Assembly (NCBI RefSeq): GCF_029697505.1
Contig: NZ_JARJEF010000017.1
Coordinates: forward strand, 1-53,450
Length of the DNA: 53,450 bases
Direction of reading: 5' to 3'
Source: Pseudophaeobacter profundi
GTDB lineage: Bacteria; Pseudomonadota; Alphaproteobacteria; Rhodobacterales; Rhodobacteraceae
The position numbers and the translations under genes are program-made. Below are positions 33,727-42,805 of this stretch, piece after piece; within the stretch, counting starts at the first letter, position 1; every line of letters starts with the position of its first letter. The notes beneath the pieces were generated by a model that saw only the letters and a program-made list of their open reading frames with translations, ran no database searches and had not been told where the DNA came from.

Positions 33727-36700
33727 ATGACAAATGCTCCGCGATTCATCCACCTGCGCACCCATACCGAATATTCGTTGCTGGAAGGCGCCCTGCGCCT
33801 GAAAAAGCTGCCGGATCTGTGCAAAGCCAACGATATGCCCGCCATTGCTGTGACCGACAGCAATAACCTGTTTTCGGCGCTGGAGTTCTCTGTTTCGGCC
33901 AGCGGGGCGGGGGTGCAGCCGATCATTGGCTGCCAGATGGATCTGCGTTTTGTCGAGCCCGCGCCGGGCGAGCGGCCCCAGCCACCCGCGCCACTGGTTC
34001 TGCTCGCCCAGAGCGAGACCGGCTATGAATGTCTGATGAGGCTGAATTCCTGTCTCTATCTGCGCCAGGGCAGCGAACTGCCCTATGTGACGCTGGAAGA
34101 TCTTGCGCAGAATGCAACAGATGTGATCTGCCTGACCGGGGGCCCTGACGGGCCGGTTGGGCGGCTCTTGCGTCAGGGGCAACGTCCCGCCGCAGAAGAC
34201 CTGATGCAGCGGCTGAAGGCGATTTTCCCCAACCGGCTGTATGTGGAGCTGCAACGCCACCCTGGCGAAGACGGCCAGCCCGAAGCGGAAAAGCTGACCG
34301 AACGCGGCCATGTCGAAATGGCCTATGCGATGGAGCTGCCGCTGGTGGCGACCAATGATGTCTATTTCCCCAAGACGGAAATGTATGAGGCACATGATGC
34401 AATGATCTGCATCGCCGAGGGGGCCTATGTTGACCAATCCGAGCCGCGCCGCCGTCTGACTGCGCAGCACTATTTCAAAAGCCAGCAGGAAATGGTCACG
34501 CTCTTTGCGGACCTGCCAGAGGCAATTGAAAATACAGTTGAAATTGCGAAGCGCTGTGCGTTCAAGGCCTATCTGCGCGACCCCATCCTGCCAAAGTTCG
34601 CCGATGACGAGGTGGCAGAGCTCCGCCGTATCGCCAATGAGGGGCTGCAGCAGCGCCTTGCGGTGATCCCCCACGCGGATACCGTTGAAAAATATCAGGA
34701 ACGTCTGGATTTTGAACTGGGCATCATCGAAGGCATGGGGTTTCCCGGCTATTTCTTGATTGTTGCCGATTTCATCCAATGGGCCAAGGACAACAATATC
34801 CCGGTCGGGCCGGGCCGGGGGTCCGGTGCGGGGTCATTGGTGGCCTATGCGCTGACGATTACCGACCTTGATCCGCTGCGCTACAGTTTGCTGTTTGAAC
34901 GTTTCCTCAACCCGGAACGGGTGTCGATGCCTGACTTTGACATCGACTTTTGCATGGATCGCCGAGAAGAGGTGATCAAATACGTGCAAGAAAAATATGG
35001 CCGCGACAAAGTGGGGCAGATCATCACCTTTGGTGCGCTTTTGTCCAAGGCTGCGGTGCGCGACATGGGCCGGGTCTTGCAGATGCCCTATGGCCAGGTT
35101 GACCGTCTGTCCAAGCTGATCCCGGTTGAAGGTGTCAAGCCGATGTCCATTGTGGACAGCTTGAAAGAAGAGCCACGCCTGCAGGAAGAGGCCAAGAACG
35201 AACCGGTGGTGGACCGGCTCTTGAAATATGGCATGCAGGTTGAGGGGCTGTTGCGCTCGGCTGGTACCCACGCGGCGGGGGTGGTGATTGGCGACCGGCC
35301 TCTGGATGCGCTGGTGCCGCTTTACCGCGATCCGCGCTCAGACATGCCGGCCACCCAGTTCAACATGAAATGGGTGGAACAGGCCGGGTTGGTCAAGTTT
35401 GACTTTCTGGGCCTGAAAACCCTGACGGTGATTCAAAACGCGGTGGATCTGATCAAGCAGTCCGGGCGCGACCTACATACGGCGGCCGATGGCACCCAGC
35501 TCTATGAACCGCCCGAAGGTGCGGTGAATGAAATTAACGCCATCCCTCTGGATGACGAGCCAACCTATAAACTCTACTCAGCGGCGAAAACCGTGGCGGT
35601 GTTCCAGGTGGAATCTACCGGCATGATGGATGCGCTGAAACGGATGAAACCCACCTGCATCGAGGATATCGTCGCCCTGGTGGCGCTGTATCGTCCGGGG
35701 CCGATGGAAAACATTCCCACCTATTGCGAGGTGAAAAACGGTCTCAAAAAGATCGAATCCGTGCATCCGCTGATCGACTATATCCTTGAGGAAACCCAAG
35801 GTATCATCGTCTATCAGGAACAGGTGATGCAGATTGCCCAGGTCATGGCGGGCTATTCGCTTGGCGGTGCCGATCTGTTGCGCCGGGCCATGGGTAAAAA
35901 GATCAAAGAGGCGATGGACGCCGAGCGTCCCAAATTCGAAAAGGGCGCGGCAGAGAATGGCGTGCCTGCCAAAAAGGCGTCGGAAGTTTTTGACCTTCTG
36001 GAGAAATTCGCCAACTACGGCTTTAACAAATCCCACGCGGCGGCCTATGCGGTGGTTTCGTATCAGACGGGCTGGCTCAAGGCGAACCACCCGGTTGAAT
36101 TCATGGCCGGGGTGATGAACTGCGATATCCATCTGACGGATAAGCTGGCGATCTATTTTGAAGAGGTCAAAAAAGGCCTAGGCCTGCCCTATGTGCCGCC
36201 CTGCGTGAATCGCTCTCTGGCGACGTTCAACGTGGTCAACGGCGAGCTGGTCTATGCGCTGGGCGCGCTGAAAAACGTTGGCATGGATGTGATGCGGCTG
36301 GTGGCGGATGCGCGCCGCGAAGATGGCCAGGAACGTCCCTTTGTCAATCTGTTTGATTTCGCCCGACGGGTGAACCTGAAAAAGATCGGCAAACGCCCAC
36401 TGGAGATGCTGGCCCGCGCCGGGGCCTTTGATCAGCTGGACCGCAACCGCCGCCGGGTGTTCGACAGTCTTGAGGGATTGGTGAACTATTCAAATGCGAT
36501 CCACGAACAGAAAAATTCCAATCAGGTGTCGCTGTTTGGCGAGGCCGGCGATGACCTGCCCGAACCGCGGCTGGCCAGCACCCCGGATTGGCTGCCGGCA
36601 GAGCGGCTGTCGGAGGAATTCAAGGCGATTGGCTTCTACCTGTCGGGCCATCCGCTGGACGATTATATGCCCGCCTTGAAACGCAAGGATGTGATGACCC

Positions 36701-37239
36701 TGGACGAGGTCATGGCCAAGGCTGAGCGCGGCCCCTTCATGGCAAAGATGGCAGGGGTCGTCGCCGGGCGGCAGGAACGGAAATCTGCGCGTGGCAATCG
36801 CTTTGCCTTTGCGCAGCTCTCGGATACCACCGGCGGCTTTGAAGTGACGATCTTTTCCGATGTGCTGGAAAAAACGCGGGAGTTTCTTGAAACCGGATCA
36901 AAGATAGTGATCACCGCCGAGGCGACGATGGAAAGCGACCAGCTGAAACTGCTGATGCGCTCTGCCGGGCCGGTGGATGCGGCAATTGCCGATGCCGGGC
37001 GGTCTTCGCTGCGGATCTATCTGGATGATGTGACGGCGATTAGCACCGTGGCCAAGGTGCTGGAAGATGCCAAGACGGCCGCCCGCAACGCCAACCCCGG
37101 CGCCATCTACCTCTATCTGCAGGATCCCGGTCTGCCGGGGGACGTTGAAATGGATCTGGGCCAGCCCTTCCCGATCAACCCGCAGATCAAGGGCGCGATC
37201 AAATCGCTGGAAGGCGTGATGGAGGTGGAAGAGATCTGA
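33727..37239 (+). CDS. dnaE: DNA polymerase III alpha subunit
   Basis: Replicative polymerase of 1170 residues (numbering from the ATG at 33727; a GTG two codons earlier is the only alternative). The N-terminal PHP domain begins with HLRTHTEYSLLEGA. The palm carries PDFDIDF with catalytic D403 and D405, and the third aspartate D559 in KFDFLGLKTL, matching the E. coli triad. PGRGSGAGSLVAY lies just before. The helix-hairpin-helix and OB-fold regions follow (about 820-1080), the latter containing FAQLSDTTGGFEV. Convergent with slyX. No intein or truncation. Essential core gene. Confidence 0.97.
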   Translation: MTNAPRFIHLRTHTEYSLLEGALRLKKLPDLCKANDMPAIAVTDSNNLFSALEFSVSASGAGVQPIIGCQMDLRFVEPAPGERPQPPAPLVLLAQSETGYECLMRLNSCLYLRQGSELPYVTLEDLAQNATDVICLTGGPDGPVGRLLRQGQRPAAEDLMQRLKAIFPNRLYVELQRHPGEDGQPEAEKLTERGHVEMAYAMELPLVATNDVYFPKTEMYEAHDAMICIAEGAYVDQSEPRRRLTAQHYFKSQQEMVTLFADLPEAIENTVEIAKRCAFKAYLRDPILPKFADDEVAELRRIANEGLQQRLAVIPHADTVEKYQERLDFELGIIEGMGFPGYFLIVADFIQWAKDNNIPVGPGRGSGAGSLVAYALTITDLDPLRYSLLFERFLNPERVSMPDFDIDFCMDRREEVIKYVQEKYGRDKVGQIITFGALLSKAAVRDMGRVLQMPYGQVDRLSKLIPVEGVKPMSIVDSLKEEPRLQEEAKNEPVVDRLLKYGMQVEGLLRSAGTHAAGVVIGDRPLDALVPLYRDPRSDMPATQFNMKWVEQAGLVKFDFLGLKTLTVIQNAVDLIKQSGRDLHTAADGTQLYEPPEGAVNEINAIPLDDEPTYKLYSAAKTVAVFQVESTGMMDALKRMKPTCIEDIVALVALYRPGPMENIPTYCEVKNGLKKIESVHPLIDYILEETQGIIVYQEQVMQIAQVMAGYSLGGADLLRRAMGKKIKEAMDAERPKFEKGAAENGVPAKKASEVFDLLEKFANYGFNKSHAAAYAVVSYQTGWLKANHPVEFMAGVMNCDIHLTDKLAIYFEEVKKGLGLPYVPPCVNRSLATFNVVNGELVYALGALKNVGMDVMRLVADARREDGQERPFVNLFDFARRVNLKKIGKRPLEMLARAGAFDQLDRNRRRVFDSLEGLVNYSNAIHEQKNSNQVSLFGEAGDDLPEPRLASTPDWLPAERLSEEFKAIGFYLSGHPLDDYMPALKRKDVMTLDEVMAKAERGPFMAKMAGVVAGRQERKSARGNRFAFAQLSDTTGGFEVTIFSDVLEKTREFLETGSKIVITAEATMESDQLKLLMRSAGPVDAAIADAGRSSLRIYLDDVTAISTVAKVLEDAKTAARNANPGAIYLYLQDPGLPGDVEMDLGQPFPINPQIKGAIKSLEGVMEVEEI

Positions 37240-37297
37240 GGCGCCGCTTGCGCAAGTTGGATCTTCCCGCCGATGTGCTGATCCTTGCGCCGCGCCC

Positions 37298-37492
37298 CTA
37301 GTAGTGGGGCGGGCGTTCGTCACCAAAGACATGCGCGCCGCCGCTGCCTTGTTCGCGGGTGGCTTCGCGTTCCATCAGCATCCGCACCCGTTTCGACAGG
37401 CGGTCAATCTCGTTCTGTTGCGCGGCCACCACGTCGCTCATCTCTTCGACGGTGCGGGTGAGATGGGCAATCTGTTCTTCCAAAGCCTGCAT
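37298..37492 (-). CDS. slyX: SlyX family protein
   Basis: A 64-residue protein of the SlyX family, made of one long coiled coil (EEQIAHLTRTVEEMSDVV and following heptads up to about residue 45) and a polar tail ending in RPPHY, the usual SlyX C-terminus. Biochemical function is unknown; E. coli slyX lies near slyD. The ATG has AGGAGG upstream. It is divergent from the crotonase-family gene. Confidence 0.9.
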   Translation of the reverse strand: MQALEEQIAHLTRTVEEMSDVVAAQQNEIDRLSKRVRMLMEREATREQGSGGAHVFGDERPPHY

Positions 37493-37621
37493 CGTGTCCT
37501 CCTGGGCTGATCTGTTGAGCGGGGCTGCGCAACGTCATATGGCGGTTCCCCTTGCCGGTCCATGCCCAAGACGCGCAGGCTGGCCGGGTCAACGCGATTT
37601 ATTACAGAAAAGAGCGCCCCA

Positions 37622-38449
37622 ATGCCCCAGAGAGAGACCTGCCCCCCTTCGGTTACCAGCCATACCGAGGCAGGTATTACCACCATCACCCTGTGTCGGC
37701 CCGCATTGCGCAACGCGGTGGACCCTGCCACGGCCCGCGCGCTTTATGCTGCATTTATGGATTTTGAGCTGGATCCGGCGGCGCAGATTGCAGTTCTGAC
37801 CGGGGCAGGGGGCGCTTTTTGTGCCGGGTTCGATCTGAAATCCGCTGGTGGCGGAGAGGCCGATGCCTGGCTTGCCAGCCTGGATATCCCCGAAGACTGG
37901 CACAATCCGATGGCTGATCCGCGCCCCGGTCCCATGGGACCCAGCCGCTTGATGCTGACAAAGCCGGTGATCGCAGCAATCGAAGGCCCGGCTGTGGCGG
38001 GTGGCATGGAACTGGCGGCCTGGTGCGATCTGCGGGTGATGGCCCAAGATGCGGTTGCCGGGGTCTACTGCCGCCGCTGGGGGGTGCCCTTGATCGATGG
38101 CGGCACCCTGCGCCTGCCGCAGATTCTGGGCCAGGGCCGGGCCAATGATCTGATCCTCACCGGCCGCCCCTTTGACGCGCCAGAGGCCTATCAGGCCGGG
38201 TTTGCCAATCGGCTCTGCGCGCCGGGCGCGGCGCTGGCCGAGGCGCAGGACCTTGCGCGCGACCTTGCGCGCTATCCGCAGGCCTGTCTGCAGGCAGACC
38301 ATCTGTCGGCCCGCCAGGATCCGGCAGTACTGGCGGCCGGGCTGCGGCGGGAATGGCGCTCTGCTGCTGCCTTTCTGGCCGAAGGGCGCGCCGGGGCGCA
38401 GCGGTTTGCGGCGGGGCTGGGACGTGCCGGGGATTTCACCAAGATCTGA
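37622..38449 (+). CDS. Enoyl-CoA hydratase/isomerase (crotonase) family protein
   Basis: A 275-residue crotonase-fold protein. The oxyanion-hole segments are GAFCAGFDLKS (about 64-74) and AIEGPAVAGGMELA (119-132), and the first acid E130 of the hydratase pair is present. The region where the second hydratase glutamate normally sits reads YCRRWGVPLIDGG and has no glutamate, so straightforward enoyl-CoA hydration is doubtful; isomerase, thioesterase or lyase chemistry is possible. I choose the ATG at 37622 because residues before it are unlike the family. It stands alone, with 176 bases before hisS. Confidence 0.85.
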   Translation: MPQRETCPPSVTSHTEAGITTITLCRPALRNAVDPATARALYAAFMDFELDPAAQIAVLTGAGGAFCAGFDLKSAGGGEADAWLASLDIPEDWHNPMADPRPGPMGPSRLMLTKPVIAAIEGPAVAGGMELAAWCDLRVMAQDAVAGVYCRRWGVPLIDGGTLRLPQILGQGRANDLILTGRPFDAPEAYQAGFANRLCAPGAALAEAQDLARDLARYPQACLQADHLSARQDPAVLAAGLRREWRSAAAFLAEGRAGAQRFAAGLGRAGDFTKI

Positions 38450-38625
38450 CACCACCCGACCTGTGCATCTGTCGCAGGGCTGTCATAGCTGATTGCTAGG
38501 CAGCGCCGGATTGCCCCCTTTTGATATGCGGGCGGTTTGACTCTGCTACCTTGCTCATAGGGGCGGCTTGGGCTAGACCGCGCGGCGAGTAAATGACCCA
38601 AACCCACCCGTGAGGAGGCCTTTTC

Positions 38626-40125
38626 ATGGCCAAGATCAAGAAACAGCCCCGTCCCAAGGCGGCGACGCCCAAGGGATTTCGTGACTATTTCGGCGAAGAG
38701 GTGACACAGCGTTCTGAAATGCTGCGTACCATCGCGGGTGTTTACCATCATTACGGGTTTGAAGCGCTGGAGAGCGCGGCGGTGGAAACCGTCGAAGCGT
38801 TGGGCAAGTTCCTGCCCGATGTCGACCGCCCCAATGCTGGCGTCTTTGCCTGGCAAGAGGTCGACGAGAACGATCCAGACAGCAACAAGGGCGACTGGAT
38901 GGCGCTGCGCTATGACCTCACTGCGCCGCTGGCGCGGGTCTATGCCCAGCACCGCAACGATCTGCCCGCACCCTATCGGCGCTATGCGATGGGACCTGTG
39001 TGGCGCAATGAGAAACCCGGCCCTGGCCGCTATCGCCAGTTCTATCAATGCGATGCGGATACTGTCGGCACCGCCTCGATGGCGGCGGATGCGGAAATCT
39101 GCGCCATGCTGTCGGATACGCTGGAAACTGTCGGCATTCCACGCGGCGACTATCTGGTGCGGGTCAACAACCGCAAGGTGATGAACGGCGTGCTGGAGGT
39201 CATGGGGCTGGGCGATGACCAGCTGGCCCGTGACAATGTGCTGCGCACCATTGACAAGTTCGACAAGGTTGGTGAAGCCGGCGTGCGTGAGCTGCTGACC
39301 AAGGGGCGGCTGGATGCGTCCGGCGCCTATATTGATGGCGTTGGCCTCAGCGAGGATCAGGCAGAGCCGGTGCTGGCGTTCTTGACCTCCAAGGCCGCTG
39401 ATGTGGCCAAGACCTTTGAAAACCTGCGCGCCGCTGTTGGCAGCTCGCAGGTGGGTCTGGACGGCATTGGCGAGCTGGAACAGATCGGTGATCTGCTGGC
39501 CGCGGGCGGTTATGGCAGTGATCGCATCGAAATTGATCCCTCTATCGTGCGCGGGCTTGGCTATTACACTGGCCCGGTATTTGAGGCCGAGCTTACCTTT
39601 GACATCCTGGACGAAAAGGGCCGCAAGCGGCAGTTCGGCTCTGTTGCGGGGGGCGGGCGCTATGATGATTTGGTCAAGCGCTTTACCGGCCAGGAAGTGC
39701 CGGCGACGGGTGTATCCATTGGTGTTGATCGCCTGCTGGCGGCGCTGCGCGAAAAGGGCCGCCTGGCCGCGACCCCCACCGGCCCGGTGGTGGTGACGGT
39801 GATGGACCGAGACCGCATGGCTGACTATCAGGCCATGGTGGCGGAGCTGCGCAATGCGGGCATCCGCGCCGAGGTCTATCTGGGCAACCCAAAGAACTTT
39901 GGCAACCAGCTGAAATATGCGGACAAGCGCAACTCACCCGTCGCGGTGATCGAGGGCGGCGATGAAAAGGCCAATGGGGTTATTCAGATTAAAGATCTGA
40001 TCCTGGGCGCCAAGATCGCTGAAAGTGCCACTCTGGAAGAGTGGAAAGAACGCCCCAGTCAGTTTGAAGTTCCGCGTGGCGATCTGATCGCCAAGGTACG
40101 TGAAATTCTTGAAAGTCAGGGCTAA
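38626..40125 (+). CDS. hisS: Histidyl-tRNA synthetase
   Basis: Class II aminoacyl-tRNA synthetase charging tRNA-His, 499 residues. Motif 2 is [16 protein letters not shown] (about 117-132) and the histidine-specific motif [11 protein letters not shown] falls near 311-321. The C-terminal anticodon-binding domain ([15 protein letters not shown] onward, about 385-495) is present, which distinguishes it from HisZ. Strong GAGGAGG ribosome-binding site. hisZ begins four bases after the stop, so charging and biosynthesis genes are co-transcribed. Confidence 0.96.
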   Translation: MAKIKKQPRPKAATPKGFRDYFGEEVTQRSEMLRTIAGVYHHYGFEALESAAVETVEALGKFLPDVDRPNAGVFAWQEVDENDPDSNKGDWMALRYDLTAPLARVYAQHRNDLPAPYRRYAMGPVWRNEKPGPGRYRQFYQCDADTVGTASMAADAEICAMLSDTLETVGIPRGDYLVRVNNRKVMNGVLEVMGLGDDQLARDNVLRTIDKFDKVGEAGVRELLTKGRLDASGAYIDGVGLSEDQAEPVLAFLTSKAADVAKTFENLRAAVGSSQVGLDGIGELEQIGDLLAAGGYGSDRIEIDPSIVRGLGYYTGPVFEAELTFDILDEKGRKRQFGSVAGGGRYDDLVKRFTGQEVPATGVSIGVDRLLAALREKGRLAATPTGPVVVTVMDRDRMADYQAMVAELRNAGIRAEVYLGNPKNFGNQLKYADKRNSPVAVIEGGDEKANGVIQIKDLILGAKIAESATLEEWKERPSQFEVPRGDLIAKVREILESQG

Positions 40126-40128
40126 GCC

Positions 40129-41217
40129 ATGCCGGATCGCTCTTCTACATTGGCGTTGGCCGCACGGCTGCGCATGACCTTTGAGGCCGCAGGGGCTCAG
40201 GTGGTGGATCCGCCGCTGTTGCAGCCTGCCGGTACCCTGCTGGATCTGTACGGTGAAGATATCCGGGCGCGGGCCTATGTGACGTCGGATGCGGTGCGTG
40301 GCGAACAGATGCTGCGTCCCGATTTCACCCTGCCTGTGGTGCAGATGCACATGCGCGAGGGGGCGGAACCGGCCCGCTATACCTATTCTGGCGAGGTCTT
40401 TCGCCGTCAGGAACAGGATCCGGATCGCGCCAGCGAATATCTGCAGGTCGGCTATGAGGTCTTTGAACGCGATGACCCGGCCGGCGCTGATGCCGAGGTC
40501 TTTGCGCTGATCGCGCTGCAACTGCGTGGCCTGCCCCTGCGGGCGGCAACCGGTGATATTGGCATCCTGATGGCTGCGGTTCAGGGGCTGGACACCACCG
40601 AGGTGCGCAAGGCCGCCCTGATGCGCCATATCTGGCGACCCCGGCGGTTCCGCGCCTTGCTGGATCGCTATGCCGGGCGCAGCCCGGTGCCCGAGGCGCG
40701 CCTGAAACTGCTGTCTTCTGAGGGGGTGCTGACTGGATCCGCCCCGGTGCTGGGCAAACGCAGTGAGGCAGAGGTGGATGCGCGGATCGACCTGTTGCGG
40801 GCGGATGCTGCTGCGCCGCCGCTGGCCGAAAATGAACTGCTGGCGCTGGAGGCGCTGATGGCGGTGCGTGAAACCGTGCCCTTTGCCCTGGAACAGATGC
40901 GCGATATCGCGGTGGATCTGCCGGCCATCACCCCGGCGCTGGATCGTCTGGACACCCGCGTGGCGGCGCTCAAGGCGCGCGGCATCGATATTGATAGCCT
41001 GGATTTCGAGGCCTCCTACGGGCGGACTTCAATGGAATATTACGATGGGTTTGTCTTTGGCTTTTATGCCGCAGCGCGCCCTGATCTGCCGCCGATTGCC
41101 AGTGGCGGGCGCTATGATGCGCTGACCCGGCAGTTGGGGCAGGACGGCGATATTCCCGCCGTTGGGGGCGTTTTGCGCCCGGATCTGATGCTGATGCTCG
41201 AGGAGGGTCAGTCATGA
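40129..41217 (+). CDS. hisZ: ATP phosphoribosyltransferase regulatory subunit
   Basis: A 362-residue catalytic-domain paralogue of HisRS that lacks the anticodon-binding domain. It binds short-form HisG and provides histidine feedback control. Class II features remain: YTYSGEVFRRQEQDPDRA (motif 2 equivalent) and the YGRTSMEYYDGFVFGFY segment in place of the HisRS motif. Located directly between hisS and hisG; it overlaps hisG by ATGA. Expected to form a hetero-octamer with HisG. Confidence 0.93.
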   Translation: MPDRSSTLALAARLRMTFEAAGAQVVDPPLLQPAGTLLDLYGEDIRARAYVTSDAVRGEQMLRPDFTLPVVQMHMREGAEPARYTYSGEVFRRQEQDPDRASEYLQVGYEVFERDDPAGADAEVFALIALQLRGLPLRAATGDIGILMAAVQGLDTTEVRKAALMRHIWRPRRFRALLDRYAGRSPVPEARLKLLSSEGVLTGSAPVLGKRSEAEVDARIDLLRADAAAPPLAENELLALEALMAVRETVPFALEQMRDIAVDLPAITPALDRLDTRVAALKARGIDIDSLDFEASYGRTSMEYYDGFVFGFYAAARPDLPPIASGGRYDALTRQLGQDGDIPAVGGVLRPDLMLMLEEGQS

Positions 41218-41906
41218 GCCTGAAACTGGGAGTACCGTCCAAGGGGCGGCTGATGGAAAAGACCTTTGATTGGTTTGCCAAGCGGGGCCTGACGCTGTCG
41301 CGCACCGGGTCAGAGCGCGAATATGCCGGCGCCATCGAAGGTGTGCCGGGTATGGAACTGGTCTTGCTGTCCGCTGGTGAAATCCCGCGCGAACTGGCGG
41401 CGGGGCGGATTCATCTGGGTGTCACAGGCACTGATCTGGTGCAGGAAAAGCTGCCGCTATGGGAACAGCAACTGCAAGAGCTACAGCCGCTGGGCTTTGG
41501 CCATGCGGATTTGATCCTGGCGGTGCCGCAATTCTGGATCGATGTGGATACGCTGGGGGATCTGGATGCGGTTGCGGCGTCGTTCCGGCGCCTGCATGGG
41601 CATCGGTTGCGCATTGCCACCAAATACCATCGGCTTGTGCGTGAATTCCTGACCGAAGCTGGCGTGGCCGACTACCAACTGGTGGATAGCCAGGGCGCTA
41701 CCGAAGGCACGGTAAAGAACGAGACTGCCGAAATGGTGGCCGATATCACCTCTACCGGGGAAACCCTGCGCGCCAATCACCTGAAGCTATTGTCGGATGG
41801 TCTGGTGCTGCAAAGTCAGGCGACCCTGTGGCGCAGCCGCACGGCGGACTACACGCCCGAGGAACGCCAGACGTTGAAGGCGATGAATACCCTGATCCTC
41901 GGCTAG
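41214..41906 (+). CDS. hisG: ATP phosphoribosyltransferase catalytic subunit, short form
   Basis: First enzyme of histidine biosynthesis (EC 2.4.2.17): condenses ATP and PRPP. At 230 residues it is the short form, lacking the C-terminal regulatory domain of the long form and so depending on HisZ. Recognisable segments are KLGVPSKGRLMEKT at the N-terminus, GRIHLGVTGTDLV and the PRPP loop ADITSTGETLRANHLK. Translationally coupled to hisZ. Followed by a terminator at 42007-42031. Confidence 0.96.
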   Translation: MSLKLGVPSKGRLMEKTFDWFAKRGLTLSRTGSEREYAGAIEGVPGMELVLLSAGEIPRELAAGRIHLGVTGTDLVQEKLPLWEQQLQELQPLGFGHADLILAVPQFWIDVDTLGDLDAVAASFRRLHGHRLRIATKYHRLVREFLTEAGVADYQLVDSQGATEGTVKNETAEMVADITSTGETLRANHLKLLSDGLVLQSQATLWRSRTADYTPEERQTLKAMNTLILG

Positions 41907-42006
41907 GTCATGGCCGCGCAGTCGGCTGTGCGCGCTGAACAGGGGCAGGGGGCTTCTCCCGTCCGTTGCCCCGGCAATAAATTGCAGGAGCGCCCGTTGG
42001 GCCGGG

Positions 42007-42031
42007 CGCCGCGCTATGGCGCGGCGTTTTC
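42007..42031 (+). terminator. Terminator after hisG
   Basis: A perfect 8-bp stem (42007-42014 with 42019-42026), 4-nt loop, followed by TTTT. It lies 100 bases after the hisG stop. Confidence 0.75.
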
Positions 42032-42183
42032 CGTTGCCAAGGCACCTTTGGGGACAGAGGTGCCCTTGTGAAGGGGCTTTGTGTCAGGGAAGGTTCAGGT
42101 GGCGCGCCCAGGGTAGAGCCTGCTGCGCAGGGCTGCGGTGCAGTCTTCGCCCTATCTGGCGGAGCAAAGGGAGCGGGCGGAGG

Positions 42184-42615
42184 TTAGATGACCCCAATTT
42201 CGGCCAACGCCTGGGAAAGCTCCAAGGGCAGGGGGACTTCTGCTGCATGGCCTTTGGGTAAATCGGCCGGGCTGTCCTCTGGTTTCAGATACCGCCAGCC
42301 CTGAAAGGGGCGTTTGATTGCCGTGTGGGTGCGCAACAGCACTGGATCCAGAACAATGGCGCAGCGGCGCACCCCGTCGTCACCGATGAGTTCATCCAGG
42401 CGCAGGATGCGCTGGCGGCATTGAATTTGGCCCTTGATGACCCAATATATTGATCCGCCAGCCAGAATTTCGGCTGCACGTTTGGGCCACATGCGGGTGA
42501 CATGGCGGGGCAGGCCTTCGGGCAGGCTATGGCGGGTTGTGTCTTGCCAGTCTTGCAGACCCTCAACGCTTTCAGTGCCAACCGAGAGTTTCACCAGATT
42601 GATGTAGTTATCCAC
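42184..42615 (-). CDS. DUF1489 family protein
   Basis: A 143-residue cytoplasmic protein beginning INLVKLSVGTESVEGLQDW, characteristic of the alphaproteobacterial DUF1489 family of unknown function. The start is a GTG at 42615 with GGGGA five bases upstream. Other conserved-looking segments are TRMWPKRAAEIL and FQGWRYL near the C-terminus. Single gene, convergent with hisG and divergent from nrdJ. Confidence 0.85.
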   Translation of the reverse strand: MDNYINLVKLSVGTESVEGLQDWQDTTRHSLPEGLPRHVTRMWPKRAAEILAGGSIYWVIKGQIQCRQRILRLDELIGDDGVRRCAIVLDPVLLRTHTAIKRPFQGWRYLKPEDSPADLPKGHAAEVPLPLELSQALAEIGVI

Positions 42616-42643
42616 AGCTTCCCCACAGAGTCGTCCAGAGCGA

Positions 42644-42690
42644 CACCTTTATATAGTGTTCAAATCCTTTTCGCCAGCAAGATATTGTGG
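42644..42690 (+). promoter_or_regulatory. Tandem NrdR-box-like sites upstream of nrdJ
   Basis: Two 16-bp sites at 42644-42659 and 42675-42690 resemble the NrdR consensus acaCwAtATaTwGtgt: the first ends in tatatagtgt, the second contains caagatattgtg. Their starts are 31 bp apart, the three-turn spacing usual for NrdR pairs. NrdR represses ribonucleotide reductase genes when dATP is high. Confidence 0.7.
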
Positions 42691-42805
42691 TACACTCGGT
42701 AATTATTTATCAAGGTTCCGTGTTTTCGACGTTGAGGATCGGCGCCTGCCTGTAGTATCGAAGCCGCCACTTACCTTCCGATGCTGATCAATAGGGAATC
42801 ACTAT

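Noticed and set aside
42608-42616. Perfect DnaA-box sequence TTATCCACA upstream of nrdJ
   Set aside because: It overlaps the start codon of the DUF1489 gene, so coding constraint explains part of it. No second box or AT-rich unwinding region is nearby, so it is not an origin; a lone regulatory site cannot be excluded.
42616-42805. Possible cobalamin riboswitch before the B12-dependent reductase
   Set aside because: The leader is short and lacks a recognisable B12-box. The NrdR-type pair accounts for its conserved-looking sites.
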